Positions 44,360 through 53,208 of a DNA stretch of 64,000 bases are shown piece by piece; position 1 is the first letter of the stretch; every line of letters begins with the position of its first letter. Source of the stretch: Streptomyces sp. NBC_01224 (GTDB taxonomy: Bacteria > Actinomycetota > Actinomycetes > Streptomycetales > Streptomycetaceae); the NCBI RefSeq assembly GCF_036002945.1, contig NZ_CP108529.1, forward strand, positions 9,295,001-9,359,000. The letters run 5' to 3'. The position numbers and the translations under genes are program-made. A model generated the notes under the pieces. It was given only the letters and a program-made list of their open reading frames with translations, was not told where the DNA came from and ran no database searches.

Positions 44360-44434
44360 CGGCTCGGCGACATCGGCGGCACCTGACGAGATCATCGCGC
44401 GTTCAAGATCTACTTTCGATACACGCGCTAGCTA

Positions 44435-45680
44435 GTAGACCGTCGCAGCTAATTTTTGGGATAGAGGTGGCGCAGTTTGATGCGTGCGTCGTGGGTGGTG
44501 AACTGCCAGTCCACGTGGCGTTGTTCGGTGTTGGTGGCGTTCTGCCAGGCCGAGAGTTCAGTGTTGAGGATGTCGAGGTCGCCGATCCGGCGGTCGAGAC
44601 ATTGCCGGGTCAGCGCGGAGAGTTCGATCTCGGCGATGTTGAGCCATGACCCGTGTTTGGGCGTGTGGTGGATCTCGAGGCGTTGGGCCAGGGCGAAGGC
44701 CTCTTCTGGTTCGAATGCCTCGTACAGTGAGGCGATGCCGTGGGTGTTGAGGTTGTCCATCACCAGCACCACGGCCTCGGCGTCGGGGTAATCCACGCTC
44801 AGCAGCTGCTTGACCTGGCCGGCCCAGTCGATCCGGGTCCGCTGGGACAGTGCCTGAACTCGACGCCACCCGCGCAGGGGTTCGACCCACACGAAGATCG
44901 AGCACGTGCCGCAGCGGATGTACTCGCTGTCCTGGCACGCGTCGTGACCAGGGCGGGCCGGGAGCGGGTCGCGGGCATGGTCGAGGAGCTGGTAGGGCTT
45001 CTCGTCCATGCACACCACCGGACGTGCCGGGTCATAGGGCCGGGCGTAGACGGCCAGCACGTCTTCCATCCGGGCCGCGAACTCCGCGTTCGCTCGTGGT
45101 GGGATGGTCCAGCACTTCTTCAGGTGAGGACGCAGTTCCGTTTTTTTAAGACCCGCCCGATGGTGGAGTGGTCCAGATCGGGGATGTCCTCGACCAGCGC
45201 GACGTGCTTCTCCAGCAGCCGCAGTGACCACCGGGCATGGCCTTGGGGTGGCTGTGAGCACGCCATCGCAATCAGCCGGGCTTCGACCTCACCAGTCACC
45301 GGCGAGGGCACCGGTGGGAGGTCGCGCTTCTTCCGCGCGATCGTGGCGTGAACATCGCCACCGGTCTCGGCGAAACGCTTGGCGACCAGCCGCAACGTCT
45401 CACCGGAGACGCCGAGCCGGGCCGCGATCACCTCCTTGGGATCCGCCTCACCCGCCGAGGTATCCAGCGCAAGCAGTACCCGCGCACGCATGATCATCGA
45501 GGCCCCACGAACACCTGTCGTGGTCACCCGGACCAACTCCTCGCGATCCTGCGCGGTCAACCTGACCGGCCGCTTCTTCTGCGAACCCACAACAACAGTC
45601 CTATCTGGCAAAGGGGAAGGAATCTGCCAGACACCAACCTCCCAGTCAGGTGCACCATAACTAAGCGGCGACACGCTACT
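44435..45680 (-). mobile_element. IS630-family insertion sequence with TA duplication
   Basis: 1,246 bp. The left end GTAGACCGTCGCAGC and the complement of the right end GTAGCGTGTCGCCGC match at 11-12 of 15 positions. TA lies immediately outside both ends (44433-44434 and 45681-45682), as expected for IS630. The transposase is encoded in two overlapping frames joined at an A7 run. Confidence 0.88.
44449..45590 (-). CDS. IS630-family transposase, two frames joined at an A7 slip site
   Basis: The first frame (start near GTG 45590, stop at 45120) carries the HTH region RPVRLTAQDREELVRVTTTG and GHARWSLRLLEKHVALVEDI, then STIGRVLKK. The second frame, open to 44449, continues as LKKTELRPHLKKCWTIPP and holds the DDE core: PVVCMDEKPYQLL, AVVLVMDNLNTHGI and NIAEIELSALTRQCL. 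The frames meet at seven A residues (45141-45147 on the other strand read T7), a classic slippery site, so ribosomal frameshifting probably makes the full transposase. A plain indel cannot be excluded. Confidence 0.85.
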
Positions 45681-45767
45681 AGTGCCGGATCAGGCAACGT
45701 TTGCCCTGTAGTTCGCGGCGCGCTGACCGATTTCCGCGCGTAGACGGGGCAGTCCGTGCACGTCGCG

Positions 45768-46350
45768 TCACGCGTCTCGTCGTGTGCGAATGAGTGTGTC
45801 GAGTCGCTGCCATGCCGGGGAAGAGGCGTTGACCGTGCTCTGAATGAGGGCGGGAATCTCGGAGGCTGCATTCAGCGCGGGTGGTTCGTCGGGTCCGTAG
45901 CGTTCCCGGGTCGCCTCGGCGATTCGGCGGGCGAGGTCGTCGATGCGGGGATCGTCGGCGGCGCGGTCGTGCGCGTGGTCGTAGTCGAGGAAGAGCTGTC
46001 GTAGCGCCGGGTCGGCCAGGGTCTCGGCCTGGTCGTGGAACAGGGTGATCGCGCGGTCTGGGTGGGTGGCGAACACGAGGATCCACAGGTCGCGTTGCAG
46101 GTCCACCCAACGAGGGGTGAATCCCCAGCGGGCCAGGTGCTCCAGATGGGCACCGACCTCGGTGGGCAGCGGTGCCAGATGCCCGGCGGCGAGCTGGCGC
46201 AGGCGCCCCTGCGTTGCCCGCAGACTACGAATGCGGTCGGCGAGCTCGTCGTCGATCTCGCGCAGCGCCTGCTGGAACTCGTCGTTGGTTGCTGATTTGA
46301 GGGCCCGGATACGGGCCAGGGGGACGCCTGCTTCGACGAGGTCATTCTCG
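45768..46350 (-). pseudogene. MerR-family regulator lacking its HTH
   Basis: The minus strand reads DLVEAGVPLARIRALKSATN, FQQALREIDDELADRIRSLR, ATQGRLRQLAAGHLAPL and DLQRDLWILVFATHPDRAIT, the helical linker and effector part of a MerR-type protein. The first 40 or so residues with the winged helix are missing, and the fragment runs into the 3' end of a LysR gene. Confidence 0.7.
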
Positions 46351-47285
46351 TCCGGGACTGGGACCGCTCGTGGGTGGTTCAGGCAGCCAGTCGCGGGTCG
46401 GGTCGTACTCCAGCCATCGGCTTCGCCCTGCTTCCTCAGCGCAGGCGGCGGCGAGGCCGTTCAGCCCCGGGTGTCCGTTTCCGGAGCGCCACAGCAGCGA
46501 CCAGGCGTACAGCGGCGCGGGATCGACCAGGGGGACGGAGCGCAACCCGGGGACCTCCGGCAGTGGCACATCGGCAGGCACCAGCGAGAAGCGTCGCGGC
46601 TCTTCCGCCACCTCGGCGAGGAAGTGGGCGAGCCCCAGGTTGACGCTCGTGGCCCTGTTCGGGATGCCGAATCGGTCGGCGAACCGGTGGAGGAAGTCGA
46701 GCCGGTCCAGCGAACCGGGTGCGCACAGCACGCTGTCGCGCAATTGGTCCGGCCGCAGAGCCGGTTCGGCTGCGAGCGGATGATCCGCGCTCAGTACAGC
46801 GTCCACCGGTTCGAGGCGGACGAGGCGATGTGCCAGCCCGGCGGGCAGCGGGGGGTGGACCCGACCGAAAGCCGCGTCGATATCGCCGTGCAGCAGTGCC
46901 GTCGTCACCGACAGCAGATCACGCCCATGCCCCAACGCCAGCTCCCCGACCCGGCCGGCAACCTGGGCCAGCGTCCGCATCGGCGCGTAGAGGTGCCCCC
47001 AGACGTCTACGCGCAGCGGACGATCCTTCCCGCACACCGCCGAGACTGCGGCGTCGGCGGCGGCCACGTCTGCCGGGCCGGCGGGAGAAAACGCTGTCCG
47101 GCCTCGGTGAGGCGTACCCCGTTGCCGCCGCGCTGGAACAGCTCGGTGCCGAGCAGGGATTCCAGCCGCGCGATCCTCTTGGAGAGCGCCTGCTGGGAGA
47201 TCGCGAGCGTCCCGGCCGCCCGACCGAAGTGCAGTTCCTCGGCGGTGCGCACAAAGGCACGTACCTGCGCCACGTCGAGATCCAT
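46342..47285 (-). pseudogene. LysR-type regulator with one frameshift
   Basis: ATG 47285 starts MDLDVAQVRAFVRTAEELHF, SQQALSKRIARLESLLGTEL and RLTEAGQRFLPPAR, a good LysR HTH. At about 47070 the homology moves to another frame, AAADAAVSAV, RPLRVDVWGHLYAPMRTLAQ and SADHPLAAEPALRPDQLRDS, which stays open to 46342. A single missing base accounts for this. Divergent from the chimeric gene at 47375, and probably its former regulator. Confidence 0.8.
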
Positions 47286-47301
47286 GGCTCCCACCATAGG
47301 T

Positions 47302-47318
47302 GACAACCGAAAGTTGTC
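47302..47318. promoter_or_regulatory. LysR-type binding box
   Basis: GACAAC and GTTGTC flank 5 nt in the gap between the LysR pseudogene and the chimeric gene, a T-N11-A-type palindrome expected for LysR sites. Confidence 0.5.
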
Positions 47319-47374
47319 GGCTTTGCTTGTTCGTTGTTGGATCGCGGGGCGGCCGCGGGGATTGCATCCTCTCC

Positions 47375-48547
47375 ATGCAAAGACTCATTCCCACGGGAGA
47401 AGCGGCGCGCCCGGTCGCCTTCGCCGAGGTTCGCCAGCCCGTGCCGGATCCCGGTCAGGCACTGATCAAAGTCAAGGCGTTCGCCCCGAACCGGGGCGAG
47501 ACATTCCTTCTCGAACATCCCCGGCCGGAGCTGCTGCCCGGCAAGGACATCGCAGGGCCCGTCGCACAGGCGGCAGCCGACGGCTCCGGCCCCGGCATCG
47601 GCGCCCGCGTGGTCGGGCACCCGGCGCAGGGCGGCTGGGCCGAGTACGCCGCTGTGCCCACGCACTCGCTCGTGGCGCTCCCGGACAGCATCGACAGCGC
47701 ACGGGCGGCGGCTCTGCCCCTGGCCGGGATCACTGCCCTGTGGCTGCTGCGTACGGCCGGTTCCCTGGCCGGCCGACGGGTGCTGCTGACCGGCGCGTCA
47801 GGTGGCGTCGGCCACTACGTCACCGAGCTTGCCGTTGGGGCCGGAGCTGAGCTGACCGCAGTGACGGCCACGCCGGTGCGCGGCGAGGGGTTCACCGGCT
47901 GGCTGCGTGGCCCTTCCGACGCGCCGGGGACCGTGGTCGTCGTCCCCGGCCTGGACTCGGCCAAGGAGGAGTTCCTCGATCTGGTGTCCGCGCTGCTGGC
48001 CAAGGGGCTGGCGGTGTTCGCGATGGACGGTCCCGGACAGGGCGTGCTCGCGGCCACCACGACCTTTGTGCCGGACTACGAGCGGGTTGTGGGCCGGGTC
48101 ATCGACGCCCTCGGCGCCGCACGCATCGGGCTCGTCGGCCTGAGTCTGGGCGGCTATTTCGCGGCCCGGGCCGCGGCGCTCGAGCCGCGCGTGGCGGCCG
48201 TCTCCACCGTCAGCGGCCCCTTCCGCCTCGATTGGGAGGAACTACCCCCGCCGGTACGGGACATCATGGCCCGACGCGCCGGAGGAGCTGACGCCGCCCG
48301 TGAGTTCGCACGCCACGTGGACCTTGCCGCACTGGCACCCCGCATTGCGGCCCCGCTGCTGGCCGTGGACGGTGACCAGGACGTCATCCCCGGCGTGACG
48401 AACGGCGAGCCCCTGGCCCGCATGGTGCCGCACGGCACCTACCTGTCCGTCCCACACGGCGACCACCTCCTTGGTAACGCGCGGCCCGACTGGCTGCCCC
48501 ACCTCAGCGACCACATCACGCACACCCTGACGGGAACTCCAGCATGA
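47375..48547 (+). CDS. In-frame chimera: quinone-oxidoreductase N-terminus fused to alpha/beta hydrolase
   Basis: 390 residues from ATG 47375. Residues 1-168 are the N-terminal catalytic and first Rossmann part of a medium-chain quinone oxidoreductase: KVKAFAPNRGETFLLEHPRP, GARVVGHPAQGGWAEYAAVP, RRVLLTGASGGVGHYVTELA. At about residue 170 the sequence changes without a stop to an alpha/beta hydrolase: FTGWLRGPSDAPGTVVVVPG, GLDSAKEEFLDLVSALL, MDGPGQG and LVGLSLGGYFAARAAALEPR (Ser257), with VDGDQD and VPHGDHL as Asp and His. The oxidoreductase lacks the rest of its NADPH domain and the hydrolase lacks its N-terminal cap. A deletion fusion is most likely; activity is doubtful. Confidence 0.82.
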   Translation: MQRLIPTGEAARPVAFAEVRQPVPDPGQALIKVKAFAPNRGETFLLEHPRPELLPGKDIAGPVAQAAADGSGPGIGARVVGHPAQGGWAEYAAVPTHSLVALPDSIDSARAAALPLAGITALWLLRTAGSLAGRRVLLTGASGGVGHYVTELAVGAGAELTAVTATPVRGEGFTGWLRGPSDAPGTVVVVPGLDSAKEEFLDLVSALLAKGLAVFAMDGPGQGVLAATTTFVPDYERVVGRVIDALGAARIGLVGLSLGGYFAARAAALEPRVAAVSTVSGPFRLDWEELPPPVRDIMARRAGGADAAREFARHVDLAALAPRIAAPLLAVDGDQDVIPGVTNGEPLARMVPHGTYLSVPHGDHLLGNARPDWLPHLSDHITHTLTGTPA

Positions 48548-49085
48548 ACCTGGCCTGCTCCCGTTCTCAGGGGCAGGTTCTCGGCGTCTGACCCGGATCC
48601 TTCCCCAGGCGCCAGCCAAGCGGCCAAAGTACCGTTTCCACCCGTGCGGCCGCTCGGATCGTACGGCTGCGCAGGGTGGCCAGGCGTAGGCGGGCTTGCC
48701 GGCTTCGCGCGACCTGGGCGTGATTGACCTGGTGGCGGGCGGTGGCGTCGTATCCGGACTACCGGCTGGCGGCTTGAGCCAGGCTGGTGGTGTGTTGTCC
48801 TGGCTGGATGGTGTGGACGCTGAGGACGGGGTCCAGTTCGGGGACGAGGGTCTTGGCGGCGATTGCCACGAGATGGGCCGGTGCGGAACCTTCTGTCGCA
48901 GCACGTGCATAGCGAAGATCCGCCCGCGAGTTGCTGTTGTCTGGCGTAGCTCGTCGTGCAGGTTGTCGACTGCCGTTCGCGTCGCCATCCTCCGGATGCG
49001 GGTCCGGTAGTCCGATTCCCACGCGCCTGTGACCGCTGACACCACCCCGATCGAGTGCAGCCCGCCATCAACGCGATCGACGATA
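48548..49085 (-). other. Gap with an unidentified decayed minus-strand fragment
   Basis: Minus-strand frames between 48759 and 49080 contain SAVTGAWESDYRTRIRRMAT, RTAVDNLHDELRQ and, after a frame change, LRYARAATEGSAPAHLVAIA and AKTLVPELDPVLSVHTIQPG. Codon bias looks real, but I cannot name the family. The rest shows nothing. Confidence 0.35.
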
Positions 49086-49257
49086 TGTGCGACATCCCGT
49101 GAGTTCTCCTGAGCCCCGTTGAGACGCCGCCCCCGTGGCCAGAGGCTTCTCTCTCTTTGGAGTGCTCTGCACGCCTGTGACGCAACTTCGGGATTCCTGA
49201 AGCGCTCTCATCTCTTCTGACCGATCTGCGGTCCGAGTGAATGTGAGGAGGCGCGGC

Positions 49258-49420
49258 TTGTGGGCGCTGACAGTGGTGCAGGACCTGCGCGAGTACAGGG
49301 AGCCGGTCTCGGCGGAGGAGCTGGAGCAGTTCGAGACCGACGTGCTGGCCGGGTTCGTCTGGCCAGGGCCTCGGCCGGGCTACGGACGGCACGATCCACG
49401 GTGGCGTCGGGTATGGGAAC
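49258..49420 (+). pseudogene. First recombinase of the decayed element, N-terminal fragment
   Basis: After GTGAGGAGG and a TTG start it reads LWALTVVQDLREYREPVSAE then ELEQFETDVLAGFV, matching the intact gene at 34025; a one-base loss then shifts ARASAGL to another frame, and homology ends by about 49420. Confidence 0.8.
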
Positions 49421-49507
49421 CGGTTCGAATGCCAGCGGTCTTGAGTTATGGTGCCGCTCCGGACCTGGAGTCAGCCGCCGTGTACAGGCCTGCGAGGGCA
49501 GCGGTCA

Positions 49508-49975
49508 GACCTGTTCGAAATGGAACGCCTTGATGAAGCAGTCGCGGGGCTGAGCGACTGCGAAGAGGATGCACTCCACGAGCGACTGCGCCCATGAAGG
49601 CATCCCTGGCCTCGCGCGGTGTGGTCTCCCACTCCTCGGAGAGCGGATCAGCGTTGTCAAAGTCTGGCGGGTAGAGCGAAATCACCCGGACCCCTCGGGG
49701 TCGCAGGCGCTTGGAGGGGGCGTTCTTAGCCGCGTAGAAGGCGTCGTTAGCGTCCGCGCGGTGATGGCCAGCCGTCCCGCGGGCGGAGACCATGGTCACT
49801 ACATCCGGCTTGTTCGATTTGAGTAGCGGCGAATCTCATCGCGGACACTCAGCGGCAGCGAGACTGCGTGTGGAGAAGAAGACCTCGCGTCAAGATCCGC
49901 GAGCCGGATGGCCAGGGTTCGCCCGAAGTCGCGGCCGACGGCGGTGATGACGACGCGGTGGCTGTCGAATCTCAT
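49508..49975 (-). pseudogene. SDR-family oxidoreductase, deleted and frameshifted
   Basis: ATG 49975 overlaps the PPOX stop (ATGA). MRFDSHRVVITAVGRDFGRT and LAIRLADLDA are an SDR N-terminus with an odd glycine motif; SVRDEIRR follows after a frameshift. Then the sequence skips to DAFYAAKNAPSKRLRPRGVR, VISLYPPDFDNADPLSEEWE and, in another frame, ECILFAVAQPRDCFIKAFHF, the family C-terminus. The middle third is missing. Confidence 0.75.
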
Positions 49976-50709
49976 GTTGACGTTCCTCGTTCATGGATCC
50001 GATGTTTCGGTGAAGTGCGGCGGCTGACGAGCGGGACGGCTTGAGTGGTGAGATGGGTGATGTGGGGCGGTACGGGGACGTGCTCCGAGAGCGCCGGGTC
50101 CGGTTCCGGTTCTCCCCATTCCGTACGCATGGGGAGAACGCCCGCCCATAGGCCCAGTTCGGCGTCGGGTCCGTCGCCGTCGTCCGGCGGGCCGGTGCGC
50201 ACCTTGACGGAGGCCTCGTCGAGAGGGAGTGCCAGCAGTGAGGTCGCCGCGAGTTCCTTGCGGTTGGGGAGGCGTGCGTAGCCCCACTGGCCCGCGGAGG
50301 CGTGCTCGGTGAGGCAGCGCAAGCCGTAGAGCTTCTCCTCGGGGTCGGTCACGGCTCGCGGTATGCCGTAGATCATCGCGCTGCGGTAGTTGACCCCGTG
50401 CTCGAACACCGAGCGCGCCAGCACGAGGCCGTCGACGTGCGTGACGGTCAGGCACACCGGCGCGTTCGGCGCGGCGAGCAGGCTCCGGCTTGCCACCGAG
50501 CCATGAAAATAGACAGTGCTCTCATCCGCTCCGTACACGGTCGGGACCACCATCGGGGCGCCGTCGACGACCACGCCGAGATGGCACAGGAACCCCGTGT
50601 CCAGGATGGCGTCGAGATCCGCCCGGCTCCGGCTGCCCTGCTCCCGCAGGCGTCGATGGCGGGTGCGCTCCGTGACGGGCAGGAGGGTGCCTAGTGTCTC
50701 CTCAGTCAT
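49972..50709 (-). CDS. Pyridoxamine 5'-phosphate oxidase-family flavoprotein
   Basis: 245 residues from ATG 50709; the longer open frame upstream is not protein-like. The split beta-barrel fold is clear in RADLDAILDTGFLCHLGVVV, GAPMVVPTVYGADESTVYFH, GSVASRSLLAAPNAPVCLTV and HGVNYRSAMIYGIPRAVTDP. Such proteins bind FMN or F420 and include nitroreductase-like and haem-handling members. It is translationally coupled to the SDR pseudogene that follows it. Confidence 0.88.
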   Translation of the reverse strand: MTEETLGTLLPVTERTRHRRLREQGSRSRADLDAILDTGFLCHLGVVVDGAPMVVPTVYGADESTVYFHGSVASRSLLAAPNAPVCLTVTHVDGLVLARSVFEHGVNYRSAMIYGIPRAVTDPEEKLYGLRCLTEHASAGQWGYARLPNRKELAATSLLALPLDEASVKVRTGPPDDGDGPDAELGLWAGVLPMRTEWGEPEPDPALSEHVPVPPHITHLTTQAVPLVSRRTSPKHRIHERGTST

Positions 50710-50819
50710 GTTGGTAGACGCTATCGATGTTGGCGATTTCAAGCCACTGATCTGACGATATTCGTTGAGAGTGACGTGTTTAACAACGAATACTGTTGCC
50801 CGGGTTAGGCCTGGCGTCG

Positions 50820-50843
50820 AACCCCTGGCCGCGGCCAGGGGTT
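50820..50843. terminator. 24-bp perfect palindrome
   Basis: AACCCCTGGCC and GGCCAGGGGTT meet with only GC between them, giving an 11-bp perfect stem if extruded. It lies about 110 bp upstream of the PPOX start, in a region with no plus-strand gene. It could be a bidirectional terminator remnant or a protein site. Confidence 0.4.
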
Positions 50844-50889
50844 GAGGAACGCGCGAAGCCTTCGCGCGGGCCCGTACTCCCGTTCGCAG

Positions 50890-51050
50890 GACGCCACCGG
50901 CTGCTCGCTGTTCACCTGGGCCAAGCGGGCAGGTCTCATCTTCCGCAACCCGACACACGGCCAGCCGGAATCAAGGTCGGCCAGTACGAGTACGGCGTGC
51001 TGCAGCCACTTCTTCCCGACCAACTCGACCGGACCCGCGCAGGGCCGGCC
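50890..51050 (+). pseudogene. Third gene of the decayed recombinase element, fragment
   Basis: LFTWAKRAGLIFRNPTHG and, in the next frame, IKVGQYEYGVLQPLLPDQLD RT match the FGRAKKNGTIFKNPTSRI and RVGQREEGVIQPLEPEH block of the 543-residue protein at 35436. One frameshift separates the two. Confidence 0.7.
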
Positions 51051-51197
51051 CATGGGTTGACCGCGAACCCACGGGTCTATCCCTCGGAATCGGAGCAATG
51101 CCCCCTCGGGTTCATGCTGAAGAGCCTTCAGTTTCCGCAAACTCACGGGTCTCCAGGCCCCGGAGTCCTAGCCCAGACACCAGCCGCAAAGTAGCGA

Positions 51198-51800
51198 TCA
51201 GGACTTCGTGGCCGCGGTCTTCTTGGGCTGTCGGGGCACGGTCTTGGTCTTGTCGAGGTGCCCGTACGCCGTCGACCTTGGCACGCCGAACATGTCGGCG
51301 ATCTGCTGGACGGTCTTCTCCCGCTCGTCGTAGAGCCGTTGGGCGAGCGTGGCCTGGTCCGCGGTGAGCTTCGGCCGGCGCCCGCCGACCCTGCCGCGGG
51401 CGCGCGCGGAGGCGAGCCCGTCGTTGGTGTGGGCCACGATCAGCTCGCGCTGGAGCTCGGCGAGCACGATCAGCATCCCGAACATGGCCCGCCCCTCCAT
51501 GGTGGAGGTGTCGATGCTCTGCTCGATCACGTGCAGCCCGATGCCGCGCTCGCCCAGGTCCGCGCCGAGGGTCGCCGGGTGCAGCACCGAGCGAGAGAGC
51601 CGGTCGAGCCGGGTGACCTTCAGCGTGTCGCCCTCGCGCAGCAGCTGGAGCACGAGATCGAGCTTCGGCCTGGACGCCTTCGCGCCGCTCGCGGTGTCGA
51701 CGTGGATGTAGTCGCGGTCGACGCCGGTCCGCAGCAGGGCGTCGATCTGATGATTGGGGTTCTAGTCGGCGGTCGAGCCCCGTGCGTAGCCGATGAGCAT
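51198..51800 (-). pseudogene. Serine recombinase (resolvase/invertase) with a premature amber stop
   Basis: ATG 51800 gives MLIGYARGSTAD (Ser nine residues into the motif), then TAG at 51764-51762 where the family has Gln, then NPNHQIDALLRTGVDRDYIH and an otherwise intact gene: LQLLREGDTLKVTRLDRLSR, LIVLAELQRELIVAHTNDGL, and a C-terminal HTH QQIADMFGVPRSTAYGHL. One base change (CAG to TAG) inactivates an apparently complete 200-codon resolvase. Confidence 0.88.
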
Positions 51801-51950
51801 GTGTCGGAATCTATCGGCCGCACCGTTCAGACCCGCGTTAAGCCTCCGTTGCCCCCGGAGGGTGGCTGATGGGGCGTCAGGCGCACTGTCACGGGAAGCG
51901 AGTGCGCCCCGCGTGACATGCCCGTGAACGTCCGGGCGTGTCCGGATCGA
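51801..51950. other. Short intergenic spacer
   Basis: No gene; the VOC promoter region begins at its right edge. Confidence 0.4.
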
Positions 51951-51992
51951 TCAGGAATCGAGAAGCGCGGTTCACGGAGTCGCCTCTAGCCT
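51951..51992 (+). promoter_or_regulatory. Promoter of the first VOC gene, shared motif
   Basis: TCAGGAATCGAGAAG (51951-51965) lies exactly 36 nt before a TAGCCT -10-like box (51987-51992), which is 7 nt before the ATG at 52000. The same motif and both spacings recur before the second VOC gene. There is no ribosome binding site, so the transcript is probably leaderless. Confidence 0.65.
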
Positions 51993-51999
51993 GCTCACC

Positions 52000-52410
52000 A
52001 TGGACATCACTATTCACACGACTTCTCTTCCGCACGACGACCCGGACGCATCGCTCGCCTTCTACCGCGACGTCCTCGGCTTCGAGGTCCGCAGCGATGT
52101 CGGGCAGGGCAGGATGCGCTGGATCACGGTCGGCCCGGCCGGTCAGCCGGGCACGTCGATCCTTCTGGCGCCGCCGGCCGCCGATCCCGGCATCACCGAG
52201 GACGAGCGCCGCACGATCACCGAGATGATGGCCAAGGGCACCTACGGCTGGATCCTGCTGGCCACCCCGGACCTCGACGCCACGTTCGAGAAGGTGCAGG
52301 CCGGTGATACTGAGGTCGTCCAGGAGCCGACCGAGCAGCCGTACGGCGTCCGCGACTGCGCGTTCCGCGACCCTGCGGGCAACCTGGTCCGCATCCAGGA
52401 GCTGCGCTGA
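52000..52410 (+). CDS. VOC-superfamily (glyoxalase/bleomycin-resistance-like) protein
   Basis: 136 residues from ATG 52000, at a leaderless promoter. MDITIHTTSLPHDDPDASLA, FYRDVLGFEVRSDVGQG, TYGWILLATPDLDATFEKVQ and VRDCAFRDPAGNLVRIQELR give the two beta-alpha-beta-beta-beta modules and likely metal ligands (His and C-terminal Glu). Probably dimeric; it could be a lactoylglutathione-lyase-like enzyme or a drug-binding protein. Paired with an AraC regulator downstream. Confidence 0.9.
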   Translation: MDITIHTTSLPHDDPDASLAFYRDVLGFEVRSDVGQGRMRWITVGPAGQPGTSILLAPPAADPGITEDERRTITEMMAKGTYGWILLATPDLDATFEKVQAGDTEVVQEPTEQPYGVRDCAFRDPAGNLVRIQELR

Positions 52411-52681
52411 GCTGTGCGGGTATCGATGCGGCCGTGCGGGCCGACATCGCGACCACCCATAAGGAACGCGGCGGCGCACCAGAGCGGAAGTGCCTGCCCT
52501 GCCGGTCGCCCGCCAGAGCCGCGTCCGGGTCCTCGTTGAACCGGTCATGAGCCCGGACTCCGTCCCGCTGCTGTCCGACAGTTGCTCGACCGGCTGGTCG
52601 AGTCCGGCGGGCCGGTCCGCACCCCAGACGCTCGAAGACGTCGATGGAAATGGAAGATGAAAGACAAAGGGGAGGGTTCTC

Positions 52682-53203
52682 ATGTGTAAGCCTGAATGGC
52701 GGCGTGCTCGCGTCCAGGCGCAGCGCCTGGCTGATCTCGCGCGGCTGCGCCGCGTCCGCGACCGGATCGACAGGGAATACGCGCAGCCGCTGAACGTGGA
52801 GGCGCTCGCCCGTGATGTGAACATGTCCGCCGGGCATCTCAGCCGGCAGTTCCGGGCCGCCTACGGTGAGTCGCCGTACGCGTACCTGATGACGCGTCGC
52901 ATCGAGCGGGCGACGGCGCTGCTGCGGCGGGGCGACCTCAGCGTCACCGAGGTCTGCTTCGCGGTCGGCTGCGCGTCGCTGGGCACGTTCACCACCCGCT
53001 TCACCGAGCTGGTCGGCATGCCGCCCGGGGCCTTCCGGCGCCAGACGGCGGATGCGGCGGCCGACCATGCCGATGCTGCGGGTACGGCCCGCGATGCGGG
53101 GTCGGCGATCAAGGTGGAGGGGATGCCGGCGTGCGTGGCGAAGCAAGTCTCCAGACCGGTCAGGAATCGAGAAGCCCCGGCCGCCGCGCAGCCCCTAGCG
53201 TGA
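52682..53203 (+). CDS. AraC-family regulator
   Basis: 173 residues from ATG 52682, with GGGGAGGG 6 nt upstream. The double HTH is near the N-terminus: LNVEALARDVNMSAGHLSRQ, FRAAYGESPYAYLMTRRIER, LSVTEVCFAVGCASLGTFTT and RFTELVGMPPGAFRR. No separate ligand domain. Placed between two VOC genes that share a promoter motif, it is the obvious candidate to bind TCAGGAATCGAGAAG at both. Its own tail overlaps the second VOC promoter. Confidence 0.9.
   Translation: MCKPEWRRARVQAQRLADLARLRRVRDRIDREYAQPLNVEALARDVNMSAGHLSRQFRAAYGESPYAYLMTRRIERATALLRRGDLSVTEVCFAVGCASLGTFTTRFTELVGMPPGAFRRQTADAAADHADAAGTARDAGSAIKVEGMPACVAKQVSRPVRNREAPAAAQPLA
53160..53201 (+). promoter_or_regulatory. Promoter of the second VOC gene, shared motif
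   Basis: TCAGGAATCGAGAAG (53160-53174), 36 nt to TAGCGT (53196-53201), 7 nt to ATG 53209: identical in motif and spacing to the first VOC promoter, although here it lies inside the end of the AraC gene, where selection for the motif is not expected. Confidence 0.65.
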
Positions 53204-53208
53204 TGGTC

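Larger units (their letters stand above)
49086..51155 (+). mobile_element. Decayed second copy of the tyrosine-recombinase element
   Basis: The left end (tgtgcgacatcccgtgagtt at 49086) and about 140 bp after it match 33853-33990. The right 95 bp (51060-51155, with cttcagtttccgcaaactca) match the right end of the first element near 37600-37700. Between them remain only the start of the first recombinase (to 49420) and a middle piece of the third gene (about 50890-51050). A leftward PPOX/SDR pair occupies the space between. Confidence 0.6.
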
